This document shows positions 40,323-48,808 of a stretch of DNA of 64,000 nucleotides, in pieces. The notes below the pieces were generated by a model that worked only from the letters and a program-made list of their open reading frames with translations, was not told the origin of the DNA and searched no databases. Each line of letters opens with the position of its first letter. The stretch's first letter is position 1. The position numbers and the translations under genes are program-made. The DNA is from an uncultured Eubacteriales bacterium (GTDB lineage: Bacteria; Bacillota; Clostridia; Oscillospirales; Oscillospiraceae): assembly GCA_900540545.1 (NCBI GenBank), contig UQGJ01000002.1, positions 1 to 64,000 on the forward strand, read 5' to 3'.

Positions 40323-41621
40323 CTATTTCGCTTCCATCAAGGCCCTTCCAATGGCCTCCTGTAAGCCCTTTCCGGCGCTATCGGCGTCCTGGGTGACCTC
40401 CCAGATCATCACGCCGCCCAGTTGGTCCATGGCGTACCGGGTCTTGTCGGCGATGGTCCCCGGCCCGTTGTACCAGACCTCCATGCCGTTGTAGTCCACG
40501 CGGTCGCCCTCCGCCGCCTCCGGGACCGCGGCCAGCAGGTCGCCGTATCCGGCCCAGGAGGGGCGGGCGTAGAAGGGGAGACCCAGCACCACCTTCTCCG
40601 CATCCATGCCCCGGTTCTCCCGCCAGTAGGCGCCGCAGTCCACGGCGAAGTCATAGGAGGAGTGCCGCGCCCCGTCCCCGCCGTCGTAGGCCATCACGTT
40701 GATCCAGTCCACCGCGTCCAGCACCGCATCCGAGTGGGCCGCCGCGTCATAGTAGATGTTCCCGTCCGCCGTGGCTCCGCTGAGGACCGCGCTGGTCAGC
40801 AGCTTGCCCTCCCCGTGGAGCCGTGCGGCCAGGTCCACCATCAGCGCCTCGTGCTGCCCGCCGCTGGGCCCGTCCACCCTGGGGTGCTCCCAGTCCATAT
40901 CGACGCCGTCGAAGCCGTATTCCAGGCACATGTCCACGATGGCCCCTGCAAAGGTATCCCGCTTTTCAGCCGTTGCCGTTGCAGAGACGAAGGTGGGCTC
41001 CAGGGGGACCTCCTGATAACTCCAGCCCCCCACCGCCAGCAATACCTGCACGCCGTGGTCGTGGGCCGTCTGAATGAGCTGCCGGGCCGTCTCCGGGTGT
41101 TCCAGGGGCCGCAGGCCGCCCTCCGCCGTGGGGATGGCGAAGGCGTAGTTGAGGTGCGTCAGCACGTCCCACCGGGGCTTGTCTGTGCCGTCGGGCTTCC
41201 AGTCCGGGTAGTACCCCACCACCTTGAACCCCGCGGGCTTCTCGATGGGGGGCCCTGCCGGCGCAGGCGTGGCCGGGGGAGCGGAGACGGAAGGCCCCGG
41301 CGTTTGCAGGGTGTCCTCCCACACGTCCGCCTGGTCCGGCGTCTCCCCCTGGCTCCACCATTTGGACCGGTAGATGCGCCCCTGATAGAGGACCTCGTCC
41401 CCGCCGTTGTAAACCGCCTCCCGGTCCCATGCCCGCCACGTCCCGGCGGCGGTCTCCACGGGGATGGGGGCCGGACTGGCGGAGACCAGCCGGGAAGGAG
41501 AAGGACTTGTCAGCACTTCCGGCGCAGCCGGTGTGCGGAACAGCCAGAAGCCCATCAGCAGCCCCAGCAGCACCCCCAGGCCCACGCCGCCGCCAAGCCA
41601 TAATATCTGTTTCCGCTTCAA
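40323..41621 (-). CDS. GH18 chitinase-like hydrolase with CBM5/12 module
   Basis: A 432-residue membrane-anchored enzyme. One N-terminal transmembrane span (7-29), Pro/Ser linker, a carbohydrate-binding module of the chitin-binding 5/12 type at ~62-100 (AVYNGGDEVLYQGRIYRSKWW), a second Pro-rich linker, then a GH18 barrel with the catalytic D-x-x-D-x-D-x-E motif in YGFDGVDMDWEHP. GH18 enzymes cleave beta-1,4-GlcNAc links in chitin, glycoproteins or peptidoglycan; spore-lytic and mucin-active forms occur in gut clostridia. The start is one base after the stop of the esterase gene, so they are co-expressed. Confidence 0.9.
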   Translation of the reverse strand: MKRKQILWLGGGVGLGVLLGLLMGFWLFRTPAAPEVLTSPSPSRLVSASPAPIPVETAAGTWRAWDREAVYNGGDEVLYQGRIYRSKWWSQGETPDQADVWEDTLQTPGPSVSAPPATPAPAGPPIEKPAGFKVVGYYPDWKPDGTDKPRWDVLTHLNYAFAIPTAEGGLRPLEHPETARQLIQTAHDHGVQVLLAVGGWSYQEVPLEPTFVSATATAEKRDTFAGAIVDMCLEYGFDGVDMDWEHPRVDGPSGGQHEALMVDLAARLHGEGKLLTSAVLSGATADGNIYYDAAAHSDAVLDAVDWINVMAYDGGDGARHSSYDFAVDCGAYWRENRGMDAEKVVLGLPFYARPSWAGYGDLLAAVPEAAEGDRVDYNGMEVWYNGPGTIADKTRYAMDQLGGVMIWEVTQDADSAGKGLQEAIGRALMEAK

Positions 41622-41622
41622 A

Positions 41623-42588
41623 TCAGATGATCTCCAACAGGAACTTCCCCACGCTGTCCATGGCCTGCCCGGCCTTCTTCATGGGGAACATCTGGAACAC
41701 GTGCCACATGTCCTGCCAAACCTCCAGCCTGCAAGGGATTCCGGCCTGCACCAGCCGGTCCCGGAGCCGCACGGAGTCGGACATGAGGATCTCATTGGTC
41801 CCCACCTGGATGAGCACCGGCGGAAAGCTGCCGTAATCGCCGAACAGGGGGGAGAGCATAGGGGATTTGAACTCCCGGTTGGGCGCATAGGCCGTCCGTA
41901 CAGCGTGGATGTAGTCCATGGTAATCATGGGGTCGGCATCCTGCCGCTCGGCGTAGGACTTCCCGCTGGCCGTCATGTCCGTCCAGGGGGAGAACAGCAC
42001 CAGCCGCCGGGGCATGAGCCGCCCCGAATCCCGCAGCAGCATGGTGAGCACCAGCGCCAGATTGCCCCCGGCGGAGTCGCCCGCCACCACCACCTCCCGG
42101 GCTCCGTAGCCCAGGTGCATGAGGTAGTCCCAGGCTTTCATGGCGTCCTCCAGCGGGGCGGGGAACTGGTACTCCGGCGCCAGCCGGTACTCGAAGGTCA
42201 GCACCTCATAGCCCGTCACATTGGCCAGCTTAGCCGCTAAGATTCGCGCATAGCCCAGATTGCCGCTGGTATAGCCGCCCCCGTGGCAGTAGAGTACCAC
42301 GTGCCGCTTGTCGTGCCCCCGCTCCGGGCGGCACCAGGCCGCCGGCATCCCCTGCAAATCGAAGGGTTCCCAGCTCATGCCCAGCATGGGGGCCACCAGA
42401 TGCCCCAGCAGCTCCTGGCCCTTGCGCTGCTTCTCCAGGTCGTCGGGCGCCATGGAGTCGGGGGACGTGGCCGAGTGGATGGCCTTCAGCGCCCCCATGA
42501 CGGCGCTGGTCCGCTTCTGCTCCGCCGCCGACCGCTCCTCCGGCGACCTCACCGCCAGCCGTAATTTCCTTTTTTGCTCCTGTTCCAT
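41623..42588 (-). CDS. HSL-family alpha/beta esterase
   Basis: A 321-residue carboxylesterase of the hormone-sensitive-lipase family. Oxyanion motif HGGGY at 102-106, nucleophile elbow GDSAGG at 170-175 (Ser 172), and the later LIQVGTNEILMSDS and DMWHVFQMFP segments holding Asp and His. It would hydrolyse small acyl or acetyl esters. It is followed immediately by the GH18 gene and divergent from the condensation-like acyltransferase at 42725; an acyltransferase/esterase pairing is plausible. AAAGGAGG precedes the start. No signal peptide. Confidence 0.9.
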   Translation of the reverse strand: MEQEQKRKLRLAVRSPEERSAAEQKRTSAVMGALKAIHSATSPDSMAPDDLEKQRKGQELLGHLVAPMLGMSWEPFDLQGMPAAWCRPERGHDKRHVVLYCHGGGYTSGNLGYARILAAKLANVTGYEVLTFEYRLAPEYQFPAPLEDAMKAWDYLMHLGYGAREVVVAGDSAGGNLALVLTMLLRDSGRLMPRRLVLFSPWTDMTASGKSYAERQDADPMITMDYIHAVRTAYAPNREFKSPMLSPLFGDYGSFPPVLIQVGTNEILMSDSVRLRDRLVQAGIPCRLEVWQDMWHVFQMFPMKKAGQAMDSVGKFLLEII

Positions 42589-42660
42589 AGTAGCCTCCTT
42601 TTGCTTGAAGCCATTCTACCACAAGCAAAGAAAAATGACACCAACAAAATTCATCCCGCC

Positions 42661-42689
42661 TTGTACTTTGCCCTCCACCGTGGTACAAT
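42661..42689 (+). promoter_or_regulatory. Promoter of acyltransferase gene
   Basis: TTGTAC and TACAAT separated by 17 bases, 35 bases upstream of the TTG start at 42725. Confidence 0.75.
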
Positions 42690-42724
42690 ATTTTCCGTGA
42701 ATTGGAAGAAGGGGGGCGCCGTCC

Positions 42725-44008
42725 TTGCCCAAGGAGAAAAAGCAAAAGCCGGAGTGGTACAAGCTGGATAACGCCGCCGTCATGTACTCCGCCATCCAGC
42801 GGGAGAACTACTCGGCCATCTACCGCTTCTCCGCCGTCATGTCGGAACTGGTGGACCCCCAGGCCCTCCAGCGGGCCATCGACAAGACCATGCCCCGGTT
42901 CCCCAGCTTCCGGGTCCACATCAAAAAGGGCTTCTTCTGGTATTACTTCGAGCCAAACGACGCCCCCGGCCCCTTCGTCAAGGAGGATATGAAAAACCCC
43001 TGCCAGCCCGTCCGCTTCCAGGAGGACGACGGCTGGCTGGTCCGCTTCTTTTACTACGGCCACCGCATCTCCCTGGAGGTCTTTCACGCCCTGGCCGACG
43101 GGGCCGGGTCCCTGACCTTCTTCCGCACCCTCCTGGCCGTCTACCTCCGGGAGACCGGCCACCCCGTCCCCAACACCGGCGGCGTACTGGACGTGGACGC
43201 CCCGCCCAGGAAGGAGGAGCAGGAGGACTCCTACTTCCGCTACGCCAAGAGCCGGGTCCGCATGGGCATGGGGGAGCGCAAGGCGTACCAGGGCACCGGC
43301 ACCCCGGAGCCCTTCTATACCCTCAACGTCACCATGGGCCTGGTCCCCCTGGACCAGCTGAAGGCCAAGGCCAAAAGCTACGGCGGCTCCCTCACCGAAT
43401 ACCTGGCCGCCGTGCTCATCCAGTGCTTCCTGGCCAAGCAGCGCCGGGAGGGGAAGCGCCGGGAGCTGCCCGTGGCCCTGGCCGTGCCCATCAACCTGCG
43501 TCCCTGGTTCCCGTCGGAGACCTTGCGGAATTTCATCCTCACCGTCCGCCCCTGCATCGACCCGGAGCTGGGGGACTACACCTTCGAGGAGATCATCGCC
43601 CAGGTCCACCACCATATGCGCCTGCACATCACCCGCCAGGAGATGCAGGCCGTCATCACCCGCAACGTCATGCTCCAGAAGAACAAGCTGCTTCAAATCG
43701 TACCCGCCCCCCTGAAAAACCTGGGCATGGACATCAGCTATAAAATCGCTGGCAGCCGCCCCTATACCACCACCTATACCAACCCCGGCGCCTTCACGGT
43801 CCCAACCGAGATGGAGCCGCATATCCGGCGCATGGAGGTCATCCTGGGCCAGTCCTATACCCCCCGGGTGAACTGCTCCAGCATCAGCTACGGCAACACC
43901 ATGGAGATCACCTTCGCCGGCACCGTCAAAGAGACCGATGTGGAGCGGGACTTTTTCCGCCGTCTGGTCAAGGACGGCATCCCGGTGAAAGTTATCTCAA
44001 ACCGCTAG
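42725..44008 (+). CDS. Condensation-domain-like / alcohol acetyltransferase-like protein
   Basis: A 427-residue CoA-dependent acyltransferase-fold protein. The catalytic HxxxDG-type motif appears as FHALADGAGS near 120 and a second-half latch region NCSSISYGNTMEITFAG near 378. It resembles, from memory, proteins annotated in clostridia as alcohol acetyltransferases or orphan condensation domains. Start is TTG with AAGGGGGG upstream. It is followed by a zinc-ribbon membrane protein (44101) and divergent from an HSL esterase, a set I recall recurring in Oscillospiraceae and possibly working on surface or lipid acylation (inference). Confidence 0.75.
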   Translation: MPKEKKQKPEWYKLDNAAVMYSAIQRENYSAIYRFSAVMSELVDPQALQRAIDKTMPRFPSFRVHIKKGFFWYYFEPNDAPGPFVKEDMKNPCQPVRFQEDDGWLVRFFYYGHRISLEVFHALADGAGSLTFFRTLLAVYLRETGHPVPNTGGVLDVDAPPRKEEQEDSYFRYAKSRVRMGMGERKAYQGTGTPEPFYTLNVTMGLVPLDQLKAKAKSYGGSLTEYLAAVLIQCFLAKQRREGKRRELPVALAVPINLRPWFPSETLRNFILTVRPCIDPELGDYTFEEIIAQVHHHMRLHITRQEMQAVITRNVMLQKNKLLQIVPAPLKNLGMDISYKIAGSRPYTTTYTNPGAFTVPTEMEPHIRRMEVILGQSYTPRVNCSSISYGNTMEITFAGTVKETDVERDFFRRLVKDGIPVKVISNR

Positions 44009-44017
44009 TACCGCTGT

Positions 44018-44060
44018 GTCATTGCGAACCAGTCCTCAGACTGGTGTGGCAATCCGCATC
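44018..44060 (+). repeat. Dispersed hairpin repeat, copy 1
   Basis: Sequence GTCATTGCG..CCAGT-N6-ACTGG..GGCAATCCG; arms ATTGC/GCAAT and CCAGT/ACTGG fold into a hairpin. Lies 9 bases after the acyltransferase stop. Other copies at 47713, 52285, 59989 and 63094. Confidence 0.85.
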
Positions 44061-44100
44061 CTTCGCCCTTTATCTGCCAACCGCTAACGAGGTGAACACC

Positions 44101-44805
44101 ATGTCCTATTGCGTCAACTGCGGCGTGGAGCTGGACCCCACCGCCCGCGCCTGCCCCCTGTGCCAGACCCCGGTCCAGAACCCCCGCCAGCCGGTGGATA
44201 CCGAGCTGCCGCCGCCCTTTCCCACCCACCGGGAGGAGGTCCAGCCCGTGAGCAAAAAGGAGCTGGCCCTCCTGCTTACCATCCTTATGGCCTCGGTGTC
44301 GGTGTGCTGCGGGGTGCTCAACCTCTTTATCCTCCACTCAGGCCGCCCCTGGTCCCTCTATGTAGTAGGCGCGGCGGTGATGCTGTGGATATGGCTGGTG
44401 CCGCCCCTGCTGATTCGGGGGATGCCCCTGTGGCTGCGGCTTTTTCTGGACGTGTGCGCCGTGGGCGTGTATGTCTACCTGATTTCCATCGACCTCCACG
44501 GCCTGGACTGGTTCCTGGGCCTGGCCGCCCCCATTATCCTTACCGGCGGCGCCATCGTGGTGGGGCTGGGGCTGATTTTGAGCCGGGGCCGCTCCATCAT
44601 CACCAGTGTCACCCTCATCATCGGCTCCGTGGGTCTGTTCCTGGTGTTCGTGGAGTTGTTCGTGGACCGCTGGCTGTACCATGCCTACGACCCCGGCTGG
44701 TCCCTGGTGGTGGCTGCGGTCTGCGTCGCCCTCATCGTCCCCCTGGTCATCATCCGACGCCGCCCGGCCCTCCGCGACGAGGTCCGCCGCCGCTTCCATA
44801 TGTAA
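44101..44805 (+). CDS. Zinc-ribbon polytopic membrane protein (DUF6320-like)
   Basis: A 234-residue protein: N-terminal zinc ribbon with two Cys pairs (CVNCG and CPLCQ, residues 4-20), a Pro-rich cytoplasmic linker, then six hydrophobic segments from ~62 to ~220. This architecture matches, from memory, DUF6320 proteins that accompany alcohol-acetyltransferase-like genes. It might be a membrane partner for the acyltransferase upstream. The start is set by AACGAGGTG upstream of 44101; an in-frame ATG at 44044 lies inside the repeat spacer. Confidence 0.78.
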   Translation: MSYCVNCGVELDPTARACPLCQTPVQNPRQPVDTELPPPFPTHREEVQPVSKKELALLLTILMASVSVCCGVLNLFILHSGRPWSLYVVGAAVMLWIWLVPPLLIRGMPLWLRLFLDVCAVGVYVYLISIDLHGLDWFLGLAAPIILTGGAIVVGLGLILSRGRSIITSVTLIIGSVGLFLVFVELFVDRWLYHAYDPGWSLVVAAVCVALIVPLVIIRRRPALRDEVRRRFHM

Positions 44806-44908
44806 TGCGCTTGCCCTCGGCAGGCGAGTGGAATGCCCTTGCTTTGCATACAACAGTGAATAAATGCATAAGATTGTGTATATTGCTTTTATAAAACCAA
44901 AAATATTC

Positions 44909-44920
44909 GCATACTTATGC
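44909..44920. promoter_or_regulatory. Possible arginine-repressor box
   Basis: Palindrome GCATA-CT-TATGC lies just upstream of the argG promoter; related TGCATA halves occur at 44845-44850 and 44865-44870. Resemblance to ArgR (AhrC) boxes is only partial, so this is tentative; a regulator gene is not in the window. Confidence 0.35.
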
Positions 44921-44930
44921 AAAAACACTC

Positions 44931-44959
44931 TTGCAATCCGCCGCTTCCCGTGCTATCAT
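44931..44959 (+). promoter_or_regulatory. Promoter of arginine operon
   Basis: TTGCAA and TATCAT separated by 17 bases, 35 bases upstream of the argG ATG. Confidence 0.75.
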
Positions 44960-44994
44960 ATCCCCAACATCAAAAAACACGGGAGGTCATCACC

Positions 44995-46212
44995 ATGTCT
45001 GACATCAAAAAAGTCGTGCTCGCCTATTCCGGCGGTCTGGATACGTCCATCATCATCCCCTGGCTGAAGGAGAACTACAACAACTGCGAGGTCATCGCCG
45101 TCTCCGGCGACGTGGGCCAGGGCACCGAGCTGGACGGCCTGGAGGAGAAGGCCCTCAAGACCGGCGCGTCCAAGCTGTACATCGAGGACCTCACCGACGA
45201 GATGGTGGACGAGGTCATCATCCCCTCTCTGAAAATGGGGGCTAAGTACGAGCAGTATCTTCTGGGTACCGCCTTCGCCCGGCCCATCATCGCCAAGCGG
45301 CTGGTGGAGATCGCCAAGGCCGAGGGGGCCGACGCCATCTGCCACGGCTGCACCGGCAAGGGCAACGACCAGGTCCGCTTCGAGCTGGCCATCAAGCGCT
45401 TCGCCCCGGAAATGAAGATCATCGCCCCCTGGCGGGAGTGGGACATCAAGGGCCGGGACGAGGAGATCGACTACGCCGAGGCCCATGACATCCCCCTGAA
45501 GATTTCCCGGGAGACCAACTACTCCAAGGACAAGAACCTCTGGCACCTGTCCCACGAGGGCCTGGACCTGGAGGACCCGGCTAGTGAGCCCCTCTACGAG
45601 AAGGAGGGCTTCCTGGAAATGGGCGTCAGCCCCATCGCCGCCCCAGATAAGCCCACCTATGTGACCCTGGACTTCGAGCAGGGCGTCCCCGTGGCCGTGG
45701 ACGGGGTAAAGATGAAGGCCAGCGACATCGTCCGCAAGCTCAACGACCTGGGCGGCGCCAACGGCATCGGCCTGCTGGACATCGTGGAGAATCGGCTGGT
45801 GGGCATGAAGGACCGGGGCGTCTACGAGACCCCCGGCGGCACCATCCTCTACCACGCCCACGAGGTCCTGGAGATGATTACCATTGACAAGGACACCGCC
45901 CACATGAAGGCCAAGCTGGCCGTGGACTTCGCCGACCTGGTCTATAACGGCAAGTGGTTCACCCCCCTGCGGGAGGCCCTCTCCGCCTTTGCCGACCAGA
46001 CCCAGAAGTACGTCACCGGTACCGTGAAGCTCAAGCTCTACAAGGGCAATATCATCAACGCCGGCGTCACCTCGCCGTACACCCTGTACTCCGAGAACCT
46101 GGTCACCTTCGAGGAGAGCGACTACGACCAGAAGGACTCCGCCGGCTTTATCAACCTGTGGGGCCTCCCCGACACCGTCCAGGCTCTGCGGGAGCAGGGA
46201 AAGCTGAACTAA
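44995..46212 (+). CDS. argG: Argininosuccinate synthase
   Basis: A complete 405-residue cytoplasmic ligase that joins citrulline and aspartate with ATP. The N-type ATP pyrophosphatase loop is VVLAYSGGLDTSIII (residues 7-21), followed by GDVGQGTELDGLEEKA; citrulline/aspartate-site segments HGCTGKGNDQVRFEL and ISRETNYSKDKNLWHLSHEG are intact. GGGAGGT precedes the ATG. First gene of the argGHCJBDF cluster and separated from argH by a 57-base GC-rich inverted repeat. Confidence 0.97.
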   Translation: MSDIKKVVLAYSGGLDTSIIIPWLKENYNNCEVIAVSGDVGQGTELDGLEEKALKTGASKLYIEDLTDEMVDEVIIPSLKMGAKYEQYLLGTAFARPIIAKRLVEIAKAEGADAICHGCTGKGNDQVRFELAIKRFAPEMKIIAPWREWDIKGRDEEIDYAEAHDIPLKISRETNYSKDKNLWHLSHEGLDLEDPASEPLYEKEGFLEMGVSPIAAPDKPTYVTLDFEQGVPVAVDGVKMKASDIVRKLNDLGGANGIGLLDIVENRLVGMKDRGVYETPGGTILYHAHEVLEMITIDKDTAHMKAKLAVDFADLVYNGKWFTPLREALSAFADQTQKYVTGTVKLKLYKGNIINAGVTSPYTLYSENLVTFEESDYDQKDSAGFINLWGLPDTVQALREQGKLN

Positions 46213-46227
46213 CCCAACAGGATACCA

Positions 46228-46284
46228 CGGGCGGCCGCAGGCCGCCCCTACCAGACCATTGTAGGGGCGGCCTGTGGCCGCCCG
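46228..46284. repeat. Long GC-rich inverted repeat between argG and argH
   Basis: 24-base arms with one mismatch (CGGGCGGCCGCAGGCC... and complement) around a 9-base loop. It resembles the GTAGGGGCGGCC-type dispersed palindromes of Oscillospiraceae. It may act as a terminator-attenuator or mRNA stabiliser between argG and argH. Confidence 0.8.
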
Positions 46285-46306
46285 CTACCCGATAGGAGCA
46301 TTTACT

Positions 46307-47686
46307 ATGAAACTCTGGGCCGGAAGATTCCAAAAAGAGACCGACACCGCCGTCAACGACTTCAACTCCTCCATCTCCTTCGACGCCCGCCTCTACCGGG
46401 AGGACATCGCCGGGAGCATGGCCCACGCCGCCATGCTGGGCAAGCAGGGCATCATCGAGCCCCACGAGGCCGAGAAGATCATCGAGGGCCTTCAGGCCAT
46501 CCTGGCCGACATCGAGGCCGACAATGTGGAGTTCTCCTTGGAGAACGAGGACATCCACATGAATGTCGAGACCATGCTCACCCAGCGCATCGGCGACACG
46601 GGCAAGCGCCTCCATACCGCCCGCAGCCGCAACGACCAGGTGGCCGTGGACTTCCGCCTCTTCGTCAAAAAGGAGATCCCCAAAATCATCACCATGATTC
46701 TGGATTTGGAGGCCGTCCTGGTGAAGAAGGCGGAGGCCAACCTGGACGCCGTCATGCCCGGCTATACCCATCTCCAGCGGGCCCAGCCCACCACCTTCGC
46801 CCACTACATGATGGCCTACGCCAACATGCTCAAGCGGGACGTGACCCGCTTGGAGGACTGCCTGGAGCGTATGGACGAGTGCCCCCTAGGGGCCGGCGCC
46901 CTGGCTACCTCCACCTACCCGGTGGACCGCTTCCAGACCGCCGCCGCCCTGGGCTTTGCCAAACCCACCGACAACTCCCTGGACTCGGTCTCGGACCGGG
47001 ACTTCGCCATCGAGTTCACCAGCGCCCTGTCCATCCTGATGATGCACCTCTCCCGGTTCTCAGAAGAGCTGATTTTGTGGTGCTCCTGGGAGTTCAAGTT
47101 CGTGGAGCTGGACGACGCCTACTCCACCGGCTCATCCATCATGCCTCAGAAGAAGAACCCCGACGTGGCCGAGCTGGTCCGGGGCAAGACGGGCCGGGTC
47201 TACGGCTCCCTCATCACCCTTTTGACGGTGATGAAGGGTCTCCCTCTGGCCTATAACAAGGACATGCAGGAGGACAAGGAGCCGGTCTTTGACGCCATCG
47301 ACACCGTGGAGCAGTGCCTGCCCGTGTTCACCGCCATGGTGGACACCCTCACCGTGGTCAAGAAGAACATGCAGAAGGCCGCGGCGGGGGGCTTCATCAA
47401 CGCCACCGACTGCGCCGACTATCTGGTGAAGAAGGGTCTGCCCTTCCGGGACGCCTATATGATCGTGGGCCGACTGGTCCACATGTGTATCCGCACAGGG
47501 GAGACCCTGGACACCCTCCCCCTGAAGGACTTCCAGGCTGTCTCCGGCGCTTTTGGACCCGACGTGTACGAGGCTCTGGAGCTGAAAACCTGCGTGGGCG
47601 GCCGCAAGGTCTACGGCGGTCCCGCCCCCGATTCCGTCCAGCTTCAAATCGACCACATCAAAGACTTCCTCTCCGCCCGCACTTAA
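46307..47686 (+). CDS. argH: Argininosuccinate lyase
   Basis: A complete 459-residue homotetrameric lyase that splits argininosuccinate to arginine and fumarate. Family signature TGSSIMPQKKNPD is intact near 280 (catalytic Ser loop), with TARSRNDQVAVDFRL and GYTHLQRAQPTTFAHY of the other conserved regions. Start set by TAGGAGC upstream of 46307; an upstream in-frame ATG at 46274 falls in the repeat. Separated from argC by a 43-base hairpin repeat. Confidence 0.97.
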   Translation: MKLWAGRFQKETDTAVNDFNSSISFDARLYREDIAGSMAHAAMLGKQGIIEPHEAEKIIEGLQAILADIEADNVEFSLENEDIHMNVETMLTQRIGDTGKRLHTARSRNDQVAVDFRLFVKKEIPKIITMILDLEAVLVKKAEANLDAVMPGYTHLQRAQPTTFAHYMMAYANMLKRDVTRLEDCLERMDECPLGAGALATSTYPVDRFQTAAALGFAKPTDNSLDSVSDRDFAIEFTSALSILMMHLSRFSEELILWCSWEFKFVELDDAYSTGSSIMPQKKNPDVAELVRGKTGRVYGSLITLLTVMKGLPLAYNKDMQEDKEPVFDAIDTVEQCLPVFTAMVDTLTVVKKNMQKAAAGGFINATDCADYLVKKGLPFRDAYMIVGRLVHMCIRTGETLDTLPLKDFQAVSGAFGPDVYEALELKTCVGGRKVYGGPAPDSVQLQIDHIKDFLSART

Positions 47687-47712
47687 TTTTCAGCCGTTCC
47701 GTCCTCGCCGCT

Positions 47713-47755
47713 GTCATTGCGCGCCAGTTCTCAAACTGGCGCGGCAATCCGCTTC
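47713..47755 (+). repeat. Dispersed hairpin repeat, copy 2
   Basis: GTCATTGCG-CGCCAGT...ACTGGCGCGGCAATCCG between argH and argC, 26 bases after the argH stop. Confidence 0.85.
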
Positions 47756-47802
47756 CCACGTCCCGCCCGCAGGCGCAATTCTTCATTCCCCGGAGGTGAC
47801 CC

Positions 47803-48735
47803 ATGACTCCCAAAATCTATATCGACGGCCAGGAGGGCACCACGGGCCTTCAAATCTACGACCGTCTCTCCCGCCGGAGCGACATCGACCTGCTGTGCAT
47901 CGACCCGGCCCAGCGCAAGGACCCGGAAGCGCGCAAAAAGCTACTGAATGCCGCCGACCTGGTCTTTCTCTGCCTCCCCGACGCCGCCGCCGTGGAGGCG
48001 GTGTCCCTGCTGGAAAACGGCCGCACCAGAGTCATTGACGCCTCCACCGCCCACCGCACCGCCCCCGGCTGGACCTATGGCTTCCCGGAGCTCCACGGCC
48101 AGCGGGACTTGATCCAGTCCGCCCGCTTCGTGGCCAATCCCGGCTGCTATGCCACCGGCTTTATCTCCCTGGTCCGCCCCCTGACGGAGGCGGGTCTGCT
48201 GTACGGCGATGCCGCCCTGGTCTGCCACGCCCTGTCCGGCTACACCGGGGCGGGGAAGAAGGCCATCGCCCAGTACGAGGCCCCGGACCGCGCCCCCGAG
48301 CTGGACAGTCCCCGGCATTACGCCCTGACCCTGTCCCACAAGCACCTGCCGGAGATGACCGCCCTATGCGGCCTGACCAAGCCGCCCATCTTCGCCCCCA
48401 TCATCTGCGACTACCCCCAGGGCATGGTGGTCTCCGTCCCCCTGTCCCTGGACCAGTTGGCGGGGGGGCAGACCGTGGAATCCCTCGCCGCCCTCTACGC
48501 CGATTACTACGCCGGCAGCCCCGTGGTCCGCACCTGCCCCGCCCCCTCCGACGGCTTCCTGGCCGCCAACGACCTGGCAGGGAAGGACACCTTGCAGATA
48601 TTCGTCCAGGGCAACGGCCAGCAGGTCATCCTACTGGCCCGGCTGGACAATCTGGGCAAGGGCGCGTCAGGCGCGGCGGTCCAAAACATGAACCTGATGC
48701 TGGGCTTCCCCGAGACCGAGGGGCTTGCCCTGTGA
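47803..48735 (+). CDS. argC: N-acetyl-gamma-glutamyl-phosphate reductase (type 2)
   Basis: A 310-residue NADPH-dependent dehydrogenase that reduces N-acetylglutamyl phosphate to the semialdehyde. The Gly-rich nucleotide loop is unusual (DGQEGTTGLQIYDRL near 7-21) and the catalytic Cys lies in NPGCYATG (Cys 115). Compact length marks the type 2 short form rather than the ~345-residue type 1. GGAGG lies a few bases upstream of the ATG. Fifth-position order argG-H-C-J-B-D-F puts it third. Confidence 0.93.
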   Translation: MTPKIYIDGQEGTTGLQIYDRLSRRSDIDLLCIDPAQRKDPEARKKLLNAADLVFLCLPDAAAVEAVSLLENGRTRVIDASTAHRTAPGWTYGFPELHGQRDLIQSARFVANPGCYATGFISLVRPLTEAGLLYGDAALVCHALSGYTGAGKKAIAQYEAPDRAPELDSPRHYALTLSHKHLPEMTALCGLTKPPIFAPIICDYPQGMVVSVPLSLDQLAGGQTVESLAALYADYYAGSPVVRTCPAPSDGFLAANDLAGKDTLQIFVQGNGQQVILLARLDNLGKGASGAAVQNMNLMLGFPETEGLAL

Positions 48736-48808
48736 CCCGGCCCTCCATTCTAACTGTGGGGCGCGACGACCCGGCGCGCCAACCCGCTAACATAAAGGAG
48801 TGTTCACA

